DNA of 33,305 nt from an uncultured Alphaproteobacteria bacterium. Its GTDB lineage: Bacteria; Pseudomonadota; Alphaproteobacteria; Methylaequorales; Methylaequoraceae. The notes beneath the pieces are model-generated. The model did not search any database and was not told where the DNA came from. It saw only the letters and a list, made by a program, of their open reading frames with translations. The DNA lies in contig CACIYM010000012.1 of assembly GCA_902590895.1 (NCBI GenBank), positions 1 to 33,305 of the forward strand. Direction: 5' to 3'. The position numbers and the translations under genes were made by a program. Of this stretch, positions 1 through 7,240 are shown piece after piece; position 1 is the first letter of the stretch; each line of letters opens with the position of its first letter.

Positions 1-120
1 TTTTAAATTTTTGGGACAAAAATTTTCTTTATCATTTAAAATAATCTTTTCTTGACCATTAATTGTATTGTATATGCAAATTTTTTTTTTTTTAACTTCG
101 TAAGATTTAGATAATCGCAT
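1..120 (-). CDS. Possible N-terminal fragment of an unknown gene, cut by the window edge
   Basis: Reading the minus strand from an ATG at 120 gives 40 open codons that run off the left edge. The product begins [13 protein letters not shown] and continues into a charged, AT-rich-codon stretch ending NFCPKNLK. It is too short for the ORF track and I recognise no family. Its start lies against the point where the lactate-permease frame on the other strand becomes open (111), so the two are divergent with essentially no intergenic space. No clear Shine-Dalgarno sequence precedes the ATG, and part of the lysine run is one A-homopolymer. It may be chance; sequence to the left of the window would decide. 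Confidence 0.3.
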   Translation of the reverse strand, partial: MRLSKSYEVKKKKICIYNTINGQEKIILNDKENFCPKNLK

Positions 121-1478
121 GGTTATTTGGATGCTTTATTGAGGGTGCTTCAGGTTTTGGGACCCCGGCAGCTGTAGCCGCACCTTTAATGGTAGCAGTT
201 GGGTTTCCACCCTTATCTGCTGTTGTTTTTGGCATGATGATACAATCGACACCAGTATCTTTCGGTGCTGTTGGAACGCCAATGCTTGTGGGTGTGCAGG
301 GTGGTTTAAATAAAGAATTAATAACAAATCAATTAAATAAAATTGATTTAGAATGGGAATATTTTTTTAGAGTCATTGTTTCTGATGTTGCTGTAATTCA
401 TGCTATATGCGGAACATTTATGCCTGTATTATTGATTATGATTATGATCCATTTTTTTGGGGCCAAAAAAAATTGGATAAACGATATTGTTACGATTTTT
501 CCATTTGCAATTTTCTCAGCCTTATGTTTTACGGTTCCTTATTTAATTACAGCTATTTTTCTAGGACCTGAATTTCCATCAATTTTTGGGGGATTGTTTG
601 GTATGGCTACCGTGACATTAGCGGTAAAATATAATTTTTTAGTGCCTAAGGACATTTGGGAATTTGAGGAGAGTTCAAAGTGGCCTAAGCATTGGCTTGG
701 AAATGTAAATATGGAGTTAAAAAATAACAACAAAAAAAAGATTGGTAGCTTTGTTTCTTGGTTTCCATACATTCTTTTGGCTTTTTTTTTAATACTGTCT
801 AGGACTAACGATAATTTAAACAAGTTTTTAAAATCAGTGAATATTAACTTTTTAAACATTCTAGAAGAAGAAAAAATAAATGCAGTTTTTCATTTTTTGT
901 ATTCCCCTGGTTCTGTTTTACTTTTTGTAAGTTCAATTACATTTTTTATTCACAAAATGAATTTTCGTCAAATTAATCTTGCATTTCGTGACTCTACAAA
1001 AATAATTTTTGGAGCTGGCTTTGTTCTTTTATTTACTGTGCCGTTGGTCAGAATTATGATTAACTCTGGTATAAATTATAATGACTTTGTAAGTATGCCT
1101 GTTGCAATGGCAAAAGGTGTCTCTAATACAATGGGTAACGTTTATCCGTTTTTTGCTCCGACAATTGGAGCAATTGGAGCATTTTTAGCGGGTTCTAATA
1201 CAGTTAGTAATTTAATGTTAAGTCAATTTCAATTTGAAACAGCAATTATTTTAGAATTATCAGGAGCTTTAATGGTTGCAGCCCAAAGCGTTGGTGCGGC
1301 TGCAGGGAATATGATCGCAATTCATAATGTTGTTGCCGCATCAGCTACTGTTGGATTGCTTGGAAGAGAAGGTATGACTTTAAGAATAACTATATTACCA
1401 ACAATTTATTACCTGTTGTTTTCTGGTTTAATAGTTTTATGCTTAATATATATTTTTGGCTTCAAAGGCCCTCTTTAG
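111..1478 (+). pseudogene. lldP: L-lactate permease (LctP/LldP family), 5'-truncated
   Basis: The protein reads as the C-terminal four-fifths of an L-lactate permease, an inner-membrane lactate/glycolate-proton symporter. The family signature [18 protein letters not shown] is encoded from codon 135 on, upstream of the ATG at 189 that the ORF track uses, so the natural protein began further left. In this frame there are stops at 60, 93 and 108, and the other plus frames are also closed within about 60 bases. No ATG, GTG or TTG lies between 111 and 189. The first membrane helices (roughly 100 or more of about 550 residues) are therefore missing. The rest is intact, with many hydrophobic helices and a normal C-terminus ([20 protein letters not shown]). 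A codon-level mutation (a TAG at 108 where a sense codon is expected) or a rearrangement could explain the loss. The family call is firm; loss of function is an inference. Confidence 0.75.
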
Positions 1479-1489
1479 TAATTATTACC

Positions 1490-2029
1490 TTAGTTTTTTA
1501 CCAAGATAGCATTTCTTAGACGAAAAAACATATTATAATCATCATCTTTTGGTACAAGTTCCAATCTACCTCTTATATTAACAGCATCATATGAAAAAAT
1601 TATTGGATCTTTTGAGTGAACTTCGATAAGCAAATTAGAGGATGTATGTGGGTGGTATGGACAACTTAGAGGAAAAGGACCCAATAAAAATAAACTTTGT
1701 TTTTCATCTTGTTCAAGCGGAAACATATATCCTTGTACTAATATTTCTTTATTATTTAATTTTTTTATTGCCTCGGTAAATTTGGGTCTAACTCCAATCC
1801 ATTCATAGCCATCTTTATCAGTAATAGGGTATTCATCCATACCAGTCTCACCAAAAATTTGCCAAGGTGTACCCCCTGGAGGAAGATCAATAAAATCATC
1901 GACAAAAGATACTAAGTCGTCTTGCTCGAAAGAGGGATCATCGATATAAATTTCACTATCTTGACTATAAAGGTTATAGCCGAAAAAAATATAAAATATT
2001 ATGAGTGCAGTTGATATAAATCTTAAAAT
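1490..2029 (-). CDS. DUF3299 periplasmic protein of a Zrg-type zinc uptake operon, probable ATT start
   Basis: The ORF track starts this protein at 1840, but the frame stays open upstream for 63 more codons. Those codons encode a hydrophobic leader (LRFISTALIIFYIFFGYN) followed by an acidic mature N-terminus, so the short version would lose its export signal. No ATG, GTG or TTG occurs there. AGGAAAG sits four bases before an ATT codon at 2029, and I take that as the start (179 residues). The body has the DUF3299 pattern: an OB-like segment with VQGYMFPLEQ, then LGPFPLSCPYHPHTSSN, whose Cys/His residues could bind metal. As far as I recall, DUF3299 proteins accompany FtsX-type ABC importers in Zur-controlled zinc operons of vibrios. 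Here it is the last gene of the operon, 28 bases after the permease. The exact role is unknown. Confidence 0.8.
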   Translation of the reverse strand: MLRFISTALIIFYIFFGYNLYSQDSEIYIDDPSFEQDDLVSFVDDFIDLPPGGTPWQIFGETGMDEYPITDKDGYEWIGVRPKFTEAIKKLNNKEILVQGYMFPLEQDEKQSLFLLGPFPLSCPYHPHTSSNLLIEVHSKDPIIFSYDAVNIRGRLELVPKDDDYNMFFRLRNAILVKN

Positions 2030-2057
2030 TTTTCTTTCCTATTTTATTACTGTAAAT

Positions 2058-3467
2058 TTATATATTTTGTGAGAGTTGATTTGCAACACTTATTTTTGAG
2101 CCGTTGTAAGCTGGAATAAGGGATGCAATGAAACCAGAAAATAAAACAACAGTTATAATGAAATAAAAGTCAAAATTTAATACAAATTTTGCTTTACTCA
2201 CGTTCAAAGGTGTAATGAGGTTACTAAAAATTTCAAAAGCAAAGAAACTCATTATAACCCCCAAAAGTATTCCAAAAGATATTATCAAGGTACCTTCGAG
2301 AACAATAATTTTAAATATTCTTTTTTTTGTGTAACCTATTGCTCTTAGTATTGCTAAATCACCCATACGGTTTTCAAGATTACCGGCAAGACCAGAAAAA
2401 ATACTTAAAATAGCTATCGATATCAGTAAAGTAGACAAAAGACTAAAGGTTTTGGATCCAAAACCTAACATTGATGTTAGACGAGTAATTTCTAATGCAG
2501 GATTAGCAGCTTGCATATTAGTCTCGCGATTTATCGAACGAGGAAGATTTACGTTAGCAATAGGTGAGTTTGTTTTAATTAATAAAGCTGTAATTTCTGG
2601 CTCGTTTAGATAGGTTTCAGATGATTTAAAGTTTTTTTGATTAGAATTGACATTTTTAAATTTTTTATTGACGTCATGTTCATTTTGATTTGAATGATTA
2701 TGATCATCATGGTCTTGGTGATGATCATCAACATGCTCTTCATGATGATCTTTTATTTTTTCCTTGTGATTATGTTTTTTATCTTTGTAAGACTCGTGAT
2801 GTTCGTCATTATTTTTATCACTTTTATGATTATGATTATGTTCTGCGTCGTGATGAATATCTTCTAACCCATGAATTTCTAATACTGAATTTACGGATGT
2901 TAACAATAACCTATCTACAACCGAACCAGAGGGTTTTAAAGAACCAACAATTTTGTAAGAATGTTCATCATGAACTCCACCTCCATCTATTAGACCATGA
3001 GCTCCACTTATTTTTTGATTAATTTTTACATCAATATCCGCACCGGCAATCATTTCAAAATCGTCATTCCACAATCTACCCTGATCAATCTTGACGTCAA
3101 AATGTTTTAAGTAATCATATGAAGTTCCAACAATTCTGTATCCTTTCCAATTGTCACCCAAAGCAAGGGGAATTGCTTTTTCTATCAATGGATTTTTGGA
3201 TATTTCAAGAGCAGATTTGTAGGGAATATTTCCGTTTGGAATATCTATATGATAAATAGACGATAAAACGAGTTGCAGGGGACTTCCTTTTGCTCCCACA
3301 ACAATATCAATTCCTTTACCGTCTGAATCAAGACGATTTTTGATATGATTACTGAACTGACTGATTAATAATGCTATTACAATACCAAAAGATGTTAATA
3401 AAACAGATAAAGAACTGTTTAAGCTTCTAGACTTAATTGAGTAAAAAATATAAGCGAGATCATTCAT
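2058..3467 (-). CDS. FtsX/MacB-type ABC transporter permease with His-rich periplasmic insert
   Basis: 469 residues with a typical FtsX-family layout: one N-terminal helix (about residues 17-37), a large periplasmic domain, then three helices in the C-terminal part (about 340-360, 385-410 and 430-455). The C-terminal half carries the FtsX-type segment NRMGDLAILRAIGYTKKRI. The periplasmic domain contains a roughly 75-residue low-complexity insert (about 199-275) made almost entirely of His, Asp, Glu, Lys and Asn, for example DHHEEHVDDHHQDHDDHNH. This is a strong metal-binding signature and points to zinc. The start overlaps the ATPase stop by four bases, so the two are translationally coupled. 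Together with the ATPase and the DUF3299 protein it resembles the Zrg zinc-uptake permease; a separate ZrgA-like (DUF2796) binding protein is not seen. Export of metal or lipoprotein release is a less likely alternative. Confidence 0.85.
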   Translation of the reverse strand: MNDLAYIFYSIKSRSLNSSLSVLLTSFGIVIALLISQFSNHIKNRLDSDGKGIDIVVGAKGSPLQLVLSSIYHIDIPNGNIPYKSALEISKNPLIEKAIPLALGDNWKGYRIVGTSYDYLKHFDVKIDQGRLWNDDFEMIAGADIDVKINQKISGAHGLIDGGGVHDEHSYKIVGSLKPSGSVVDRLLLTSVNSVLEIHGLEDIHHDAEHNHNHKSDKNNDEHHESYKDKKHNHKEKIKDHHEEHVDDHHQDHDDHNHSNQNEHDVNKKFKNVNSNQKNFKSSETYLNEPEITALLIKTNSPIANVNLPRSINRETNMQAANPALEITRLTSMLGFGSKTFSLLSTLLISIAILSIFSGLAGNLENRMGDLAILRAIGYTKKRIFKIIVLEGTLIISFGILLGVIMSFFAFEIFSNLITPLNVSKAKFVLNFDFYFIITVVLFSGFIASLIPAYNGSKISVANQLSQNI

Positions 3468-4087
3468 AATTTAATTTCTGATATATTTTTAAAAAATTTT
3501 TTAACTCTTTCATCATGTGATGAAATTACAATTGAGGATTTATTTTTTTTTGCTTGTGTAGATATAAGTTCTAAAACCTTTTTAGTATTTGTATCGTCTA
3601 ATGATGATGTTGGTTCATCTGCAAAAATAACTTTTGGGTTATTTATAACACCTCTAGCAATTGCTACACGTTGTGATTCACCAAAGCTTAAATTTTTTGC
3701 TAATTGTTTTCTTTTAGAAGTTAATCCAATGTCTTCAATTAATTCTATGATATTAGGTGATTTAAGTTTATTAAAACCAAGTAAAATATTTTGCTCAACA
3801 GTAAGATGCTTTACAAGATGAAGCCTTTGAAAGATCAAGCCAAAATTTTTGCTCCTAATCTCGTCAATATCTTTTTCCGTTAACTTTGAATAATCTTTAC
3901 CCTCAAAACTAATATAGCCTGATGTAGGCCTTAATAAACCAGACATCAAATTAATTAAAGTGGACTTTCCAGAGCCTGATGGACCTGAAACAATTAAATG
4001 CGAACCATTATCAATAGAAAAGTTGAGCTTACTCAAAATAATGTTATTTGCTATTAAATAATCTAAATTTTTAACTAAAAAGAACAT
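3464..4087 (-). CDS. ABC transporter ATP-binding protein (LolD/MacB-like)
   Basis: 207 residues, the usual length of a stand-alone MacB/LolD-type ATPase. Walker A GPSGSGKST is at residues 35-43, the Q-loop is in LIFQRLHLVKHL, the signature is LSFGESQRVAIARG, Walker B is VIFADEPTSSLDD, and the H-switch is in VISSHDERV. All catalytic elements are present, so it should hydrolyse ATP and drive the FtsX-type permease encoded next, with which it overlaps by four bases. It is the second gene of the minus-strand metal operon, 38 bases after the MerC-like gene. Sequence alone would allow a lipoprotein-release role; the neighbouring His-rich permease, DUF3299 gene and Zur-like box favour metal transport. 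Confidence 0.88.
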   Translation of the reverse strand: MFFLVKNLDYLIANNIILSKLNFSIDNGSHLIVSGPSGSGKSTLINLMSGLLRPTSGYISFEGKDYSKLTEKDIDEIRSKNFGLIFQRLHLVKHLTVEQNILLGFNKLKSPNIIELIEDIGLTSKRKQLAKNLSFGESQRVAIARGVINNPKVIFADEPTSSLDDTNTKKVLELISTQAKKNKSSIVISSHDERVKKFFKNISEIKL

Positions 4088-4125
4088 TAAACTAAACTTA
4101 TTGATAGATAAAACTTTTTTTCGTC

Positions 4126-4491
4126 TTAAAGCCTCTCTAGCGTAAACACAGATAAATTAACGAGATAAAGAGATAAAGATAAATAAATATTTATTCTTAT
4201 TTTCCTCTGCTTTACATCACATTTCTTGTCTTCACACTCGTCTTTATTAGTACAAGAAATTCTTTTACCATGCATTTCTGTTAAAATTAATAGCAACAAA
4301 ATGATTGTTGAAAATATTATCAGGATTGGTTCAATTTTTTCTATTGTGGAACCTGATAGTAGTAAAAAAGGGAGTCCAATATTGGTTGACAAAGATAGTA
4401 TACTTAAAGTGAAGGGTACACCACAACATAAAAAGTGGCAAAAACAGCTTAAGAGCAAAAAGTATGAAGAAATAAACCTTGTAAGAGACAT
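4126..4491 (-). CDS. MerC-like inner-membrane protein with Cys/His cluster
   Basis: 121 residues with about four hydrophobic segments. The first helix carries a dense metal-ligand cluster, CFCHFLCCGVPF (Cys16, Cys18, His19, Cys22, Cys23), like the paired cysteines of MerC/MerT metal-transport proteins. A cytoplasmic or periplasmic loop near residues 78-92 has three more cysteines (SCTNKDECEDKKC). The gene is the first of the four-gene minus-strand operon and starts 21 bases from a Zur-like palindrome. I infer a role in passing metal across the inner membrane or in metal sensing for the ABC system that follows. It is not a clear member of a named family, so MerC-like describes appearance, not proven homology. 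Track ORF 4226..4495 on the other strand is its shadow. Confidence 0.7.
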   Translation of the reverse strand: MSLTRFISSYFLLLSCFCHFLCCGVPFTLSILSLSTNIGLPFLLLSGSTIEKIEPILIIFSTIILLLLILTEMHGKRISCTNKDECEDKKCDVKQRKIRINIYLSLSLYLVNLSVFTLERL

Positions 4492-4511
4492 TTAAAAAAT
4501 AAAAAAATTGT

Positions 4512-4526
4512 TGTTAAATTATAACA
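4512..4526. promoter_or_regulatory. Candidate Zur operator between divergent metal operons
   Basis: TGTTAAATTATAACA differs at two of fifteen positions from the TGTTATAATATAACA boxes at 7926 and 26017 and keeps both outer arms (TGTTA/TAACA). It lies 21 bases before the MerC-like gene and about 60 bases before the CDF-like gene. On the minus strand the box contains TATAAT with a TTGCAT about 15 bases upstream, so a bound repressor would block the importer operon. The plus-strand TATAAT (4575-4580) ends only five bases before the CDF ATG, which suggests a leaderless transcript. Whether Zur also affects that operon is open. Confidence 0.55.
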
Positions 4527-4585
4527 TATACAACAAAAATGCAATCACAACTTTAATCGTGTTAGTCAATACATTATAATTTTAT

Positions 4586-5188
4586 ATGAAATTTGTAAAT
4601 TCTTTCAAAAAAGCAGTTTTTTTGGTTGCGGTCTTAAATTTAATTTTTTTTTTTATTGAATTTACCGTAGCGTTAAACATTAGATCTGTCTCTTTATTAG
4701 CTGATTCAATTGATTTTATTGAGGATACATCAATTAATTTTTTAATTTTTTTTGCAGTTTCTCTTTCATTAGTAAAAAGAGCAAAGATAAGTGTTTTTTT
4801 ATCAATAATAATGATGTTACCAGGTCTTATTGCCATATGGGCTGTTTGGAAACAAATTATTTATCAGCAGCCGCCAGAACCAATTGAATTATCAATTGTT
4901 GGGTTTGGTGCTCTCGTTGTGAATTGTTTATGTACTTATATACTAATGAAATTTAGAAACTACAGTGGTAGTCTAACCAAAGCAGCATTTCTTTCAGCTA
5001 GAAATGATGCTGTTGCAAATTTTACTATCATTTTTGCCGGAATAATTACTATATTTTACCCATCGATTTGGCCCGATATCTTAGTTGGATTATTTATTGC
5101 TTACATAAGAACTGAGTCAGCATTAGAAATTTATAAAAAAGCACGCAGTGAATTAAAAAATATTCAAGAGCCCTCTAAAAAAATTTAA
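4586..5188 (+). CDS. CDF-like cation transporter, membrane domain only
   Basis: 200 residues with about six membrane helices and the two ligand-bearing CDF motifs: LLADSIDFIEDTSI in helix 2 and SARNDAVANF in helix 5. These aspartates and the asparagine occupy the positions that bind Zn2+ or other divalent cations in ZitB/YiiP relatives. The C-terminal cytoplasmic dimerisation domain of classical CDF proteins is absent; the protein ends soon after helix 6, as in a known group of short cation transporters. It heads a plus-strand operon with the CzcI-like, beta-barrel-like, MerP-like and MerT-like genes. CDF proteins usually export metal, so placing one opposite a Zur-type importer is notable. 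Direction and substrate cannot be read from sequence. Confidence 0.8.
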   Translation: MKFVNSFKKAVFLVAVLNLIFFFIEFTVALNIRSVSLLADSIDFIEDTSINFLIFFAVSLSLVKRAKISVFLSIIMMLPGLIAIWAVWKQIIYQQPPEPIELSIVGFGALVVNCLCTYILMKFRNYSGSLTKAAFLSARNDAVANFTIIFAGIITIFYPSIWPDILVGLFIAYIRTESALEIYKKARSELKNIQEPSKKI

Positions 5189-5235
5189 ATTTTTTTTGAT
5201 ATTTCTAATCTAATATACTATTTATATTAATAAAT

Positions 5236-5598
5236 ATGAAACACTTGCTCATTCTGCTTTTTGGATTTATGCTTATTTTTAACACGAGCACCTCTTTGGC
5301 TTTAAAGCATGGTTTTAATCATAAAGAAAGCTTTTCATTATCAGAGCAGCATAATCATCGTAAAGATTCAAACAACTATGATTGTCATAGTTCAAAAAAT
5401 GATAAAAAATCATCAAATCAAACACATTGTGAAGGCGTCTGTTTATGTTCACATTTTTCCAATAAGTTAAACTTTATTTCGGATTCGAGTAACTGCAAAA
5501 CAAATGACTTCATCATAACCGATCGTTCAATTTTGCACACAAAGTTTTTTATATCGTCTTTTATAAAAAGCCCACCAAAAAGACCTCCAAAAATATAG
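5236..5598 (+). CDS. Small periplasmic His/Cys-rich protein, CzcI/DUF2946-like
   Basis: 120 residues starting with a clear signal peptide (MKHLLILLFGFMLIFNTSTSLA). The mature part is rich in His and Cys (EQHNHRKDSNNYDCHSS, THCEGVCLCSHF) and ends with a Pro/Lys tail, SPPKRPPKI. A signal peptide, HxC-type motifs and a PPxRPP tail recall the CzcI/DUF2946 group of small periplasmic proteins in zinc, cobalt and copper loci. It probably binds or senses metal in the periplasm. It lies 47 bases after the CDF-like gene and 66 bases before the next gene of the operon. The family link rests on overall appearance only. Confidence 0.6.
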   Translation: MKHLLILLFGFMLIFNTSTSLALKHGFNHKESFSLSEQHNHRKDSNNYDCHSSKNDKKSSNQTHCEGVCLCSHFSNKLNFISDSSNCKTNDFIITDRSILHTKFFISSFIKSPPKRPPKI

Positions 5599-5664
5599 TC
5601 TAAATTTCTTTTAAAAGCTTTACTACATAAGATCTAACAAAAATTAAATTTCTTAGGAGGATTT

Positions 5665-6306
5665 ATGAAGATCACAATATTTACGATATTGTTTACATTT
5701 GCTTGCTTTAATATCACAAAAGCTAGACCTGTTTCTTATCCTGGAGGATTAACACTAATGCTGATGAATAGTGCTATGAAAAATAGTTTGCATACTCACT
5801 ATTCTCCAACAGCAAAAACATCTTTGGGTTACAAAATAGAATATTGGCGAGGTGATGAATTTACATTAAACATGATTCAGATGAATAATCTCATCAAACG
5901 TTGGAATAAGCCTGAATCACAAGCTAATTTTTATTTAAAGTCAGCAATCGGTGCTGCTTTAAGTGATAAAGCTGACTTTGAAAGTAAAAAAAATTTTGCT
6001 GGTTTTATTGGAATATCAACAGATTGGGAAAATCAAAGGTATTTTATACAATATGCAAATCGTTACACTAAAGCTTTTGAAATAAAAGATTTCTATACAC
6101 AATTCATTCACCTTGGAATAGCTCCATACATTGGAGAGTATGGAGATATTCATACTTGGTTTATGATAAAAATTGACCACACCCCTGAGTTTGATAGAAA
6201 ACTTGTTTTCACACCTCATCTACGTTTTTTTAAAAATGTTCACTTAGTGGAAGTTGGTGCAGATACCAAGGGGAAAATCATGTTTAACTATGTTTTTAGA
6301 TACTAA
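5665..6306 (+). CDS. Exported beta-rich protein of a metal operon, possible outer-membrane barrel
   Basis: 213 residues with a short signal peptide ending near AKA (MKITIFTILFTFACFNITKA). An AGGAGG-like ribosome site (TTAGGAGGA) stands directly before the ATG. The mature protein opens with PVSYPGGLTLMLMNSAM and HTHYSPTAKTSLGYKIEYW, then alternates polar and hydrophobic residues. It ends in a terminal aromatic after a beta-like strand (KGKIMFNYVFRY), as outer-membrane barrel proteins do. The YSPTAK and PGG motifs are, to my memory, typical of unnamed proteins found beside MerP/MerT-like genes. A role in metal passage across or at the outer membrane is inferred from context and shape. The MerP-like gene starts 13 bases after its stop. 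Confidence 0.6.
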   Translation: MKITIFTILFTFACFNITKARPVSYPGGLTLMLMNSAMKNSLHTHYSPTAKTSLGYKIEYWRGDEFTLNMIQMNNLIKRWNKPESQANFYLKSAIGAALSDKADFESKKNFAGFIGISTDWENQRYFIQYANRYTKAFEIKDFYTQFIHLGIAPYIGEYGDIHTWFMIKIDHTPEFDRKLVFTPHLRFFKNVHLVEVGADTKGKIMFNYVFRY

Positions 6307-6319
6307 GAAAGGAATATTT

Positions 6320-6619
6320 ATGAAAAAATTAATTTTTTTTGTTGTAATTTTTTGTGCACTGTACAGAAGCTCATCGGCAGAGGATAAAAGTTTAACAGTA
6401 TATGCATACGTTAACGGTTTAGTTTGTGATTTTTGCGCACGTGCCTTAGAGATGACTATTGGAAAACAAAATGCCGTAAAAGCTATTAACGTTAATTTAA
6501 AGGATAAGGTTATAACAATAAACTTCAATGATAATCAAAGATTGGAGGATAGTGTTATTTCGCAATTAATTAATGATGCAGGGTATACTGTTAGAGAAAT
6601 AACTAATGAAAAAAAATGA
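6320..6619 (+). CDS. MerP-like periplasmic heavy-metal-associated (HMA) protein
   Basis: 99 residues from the ATG at 6320, which follows AAAGGA at good spacing and gives a signal peptide (MKKLIFFVVIFCALYRSSSA). The track start at 6254 lies inside the upstream gene and would bury that peptide, so I reject it. The mature part is one ferredoxin-like HMA domain with the metal loop VNGLVCDFCARAL (Cys36, Cys39) and the usual ending INDAGYTV. Such proteins bind one soft metal ion between the two cysteines and hand it to a membrane partner. The next gene, MerT-like, overlaps it by 14 bases, which supports a partnership. The metal may be Cu, Hg or Zn; context favours Zn weakly. Confidence 0.85.
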   Translation: MKKLIFFVVIFCALYRSSSAEDKSLTVYAYVNGLVCDFCARALEMTIGKQNAVKAINVNLKDKVITINFNDNQRLEDSVISQLINDAGYTVREITNEKK

Positions 6620-7001
6620 TACAACATTCTGGATTCAGACCATAATTCCATCATTAAGTTTGTTTACATCTTTGGGAACATTGCTATGTTGTGCGTTACC
6701 GGCTTTAATGGTAACGCTTGGTATGGGGGCAACTTTGGCTGGTTTAATTGGTGTTTTTCCATATATTACCTCTATTTCTGATTATAAGGAATATACCTTT
6801 ATAATCTCGGGTATATTGATTTTTTTTGGTTTTTTTAGTCAGTGGAGTACAAAAAACGTTTCATGTCCAAGTGATCCAGTTAAAGCAAAATTATGCAATA
6901 AATTAAGAAATTTTAGTTGGATAATATTGTATATTTCATTAACATTATATTTAATAGGATTCTTTTTTGCTTTCATTGCAATTCATATATTTTTTGAATA
7001 A
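6606..7001 (+). CDS. MerT-like inner-membrane metal transport protein
   Basis: 131 residues with three to four helices. Helix 1 carries the vicinal cysteines LLCCALPALM (Cys28, Cys29), followed by LGMGATLAGLIGVFPYI, very like the MerT helix that accepts a metal ion from MerP. A second Cys pair lies in a loop (VSCPSDPVKAKLC, Cys87 and Cys97), and a final hydrophobic segment (LIGFFFAFIAIH) closes the chain. The gene overlaps the MerP-like gene by 14 bases. The pair probably moves a thiophilic ion inward. No mercuric reductase or MerR regulator is nearby, so mercury resistance is unlikely to be its purpose. Last gene of the plus-strand metal operon. Confidence 0.78.
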   Translation: MKKNDTTFWIQTIIPSLSLFTSLGTLLCCALPALMVTLGMGATLAGLIGVFPYITSISDYKEYTFIISGILIFFGFFSQWSTKNVSCPSDPVKAKLCNKLRNFSWIILYISLTLYLIGFFFAFIAIHIFFE

Positions 7002-7041
7002 AAAAATATTTCAATTATTTTTTACCACTCTCTTATCCTTT

Positions 7042-7137
7042 TTATTTTTTACTAAGTATCCAGTAAATTGCTGCACCAAAGATAACCAATACCAGTAAAA
7101 TACCTCTACCGTAAGCAAGATGCTCTAAGACTTCCAT
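7042..7137 (-). CDS. 31-residue single-helix membrane microprotein
   Basis: Too short for the ORF track. The minus strand from the ATG at 7137 reads MEVLEHLAYGRGILLVLVIF and ends YWILSKK before TAA, a compact N-out helix with a positive tail, the usual shape of bacterial one-helix proteins. It fills the otherwise empty gap between the MerT-like gene and the DUF1826 gene. It resembles CcoQ/CydX-type accessory peptides only in form; I do not recognise a family. The clean hydrophobic block with charged ends argues that it is translated. Confidence 0.45.
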   Translation of the reverse strand: MEVLEHLAYGRGILLVLVIFGAAIYWILSKK

Positions 7138-7240
7138 ATTAAAATTTAAAGATAGTTATAACTCAAATTTTAAACATAAATAAAAAGATTTTTAATAGTT
7201 AATTTATTAAAATTTTTAGTCACTAGAAATCATAAATAAA

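Noticed and set aside
2690-3022. ORF of 110 residues on the plus strand (His/Asp/Tyr-rich)
   Set aside because: It is the antisense shadow of the His-rich insert in the ABC permease, with a composition forced by GAT/CAT codons.
4226-4495. ORF of 89 residues on the plus strand opposite the MerC-like gene
   Set aside because: It is antisense to a protein with clear helices and a Cys cluster, and has no ribosome site or recognisable motif.
6254-6319. Upstream start of the MerP-like gene given by the ORF track
   Set aside because: It lies within the preceding gene and would bury the signal peptide; AAAGGA before 6320 fixes the start.
4586-7001. Mercury-resistance (mer) operon
   Set aside because: MerP- and MerT-like proteins are present, but there is no MerA reductase or MerR regulator, and the neighbours and operator point to zinc.
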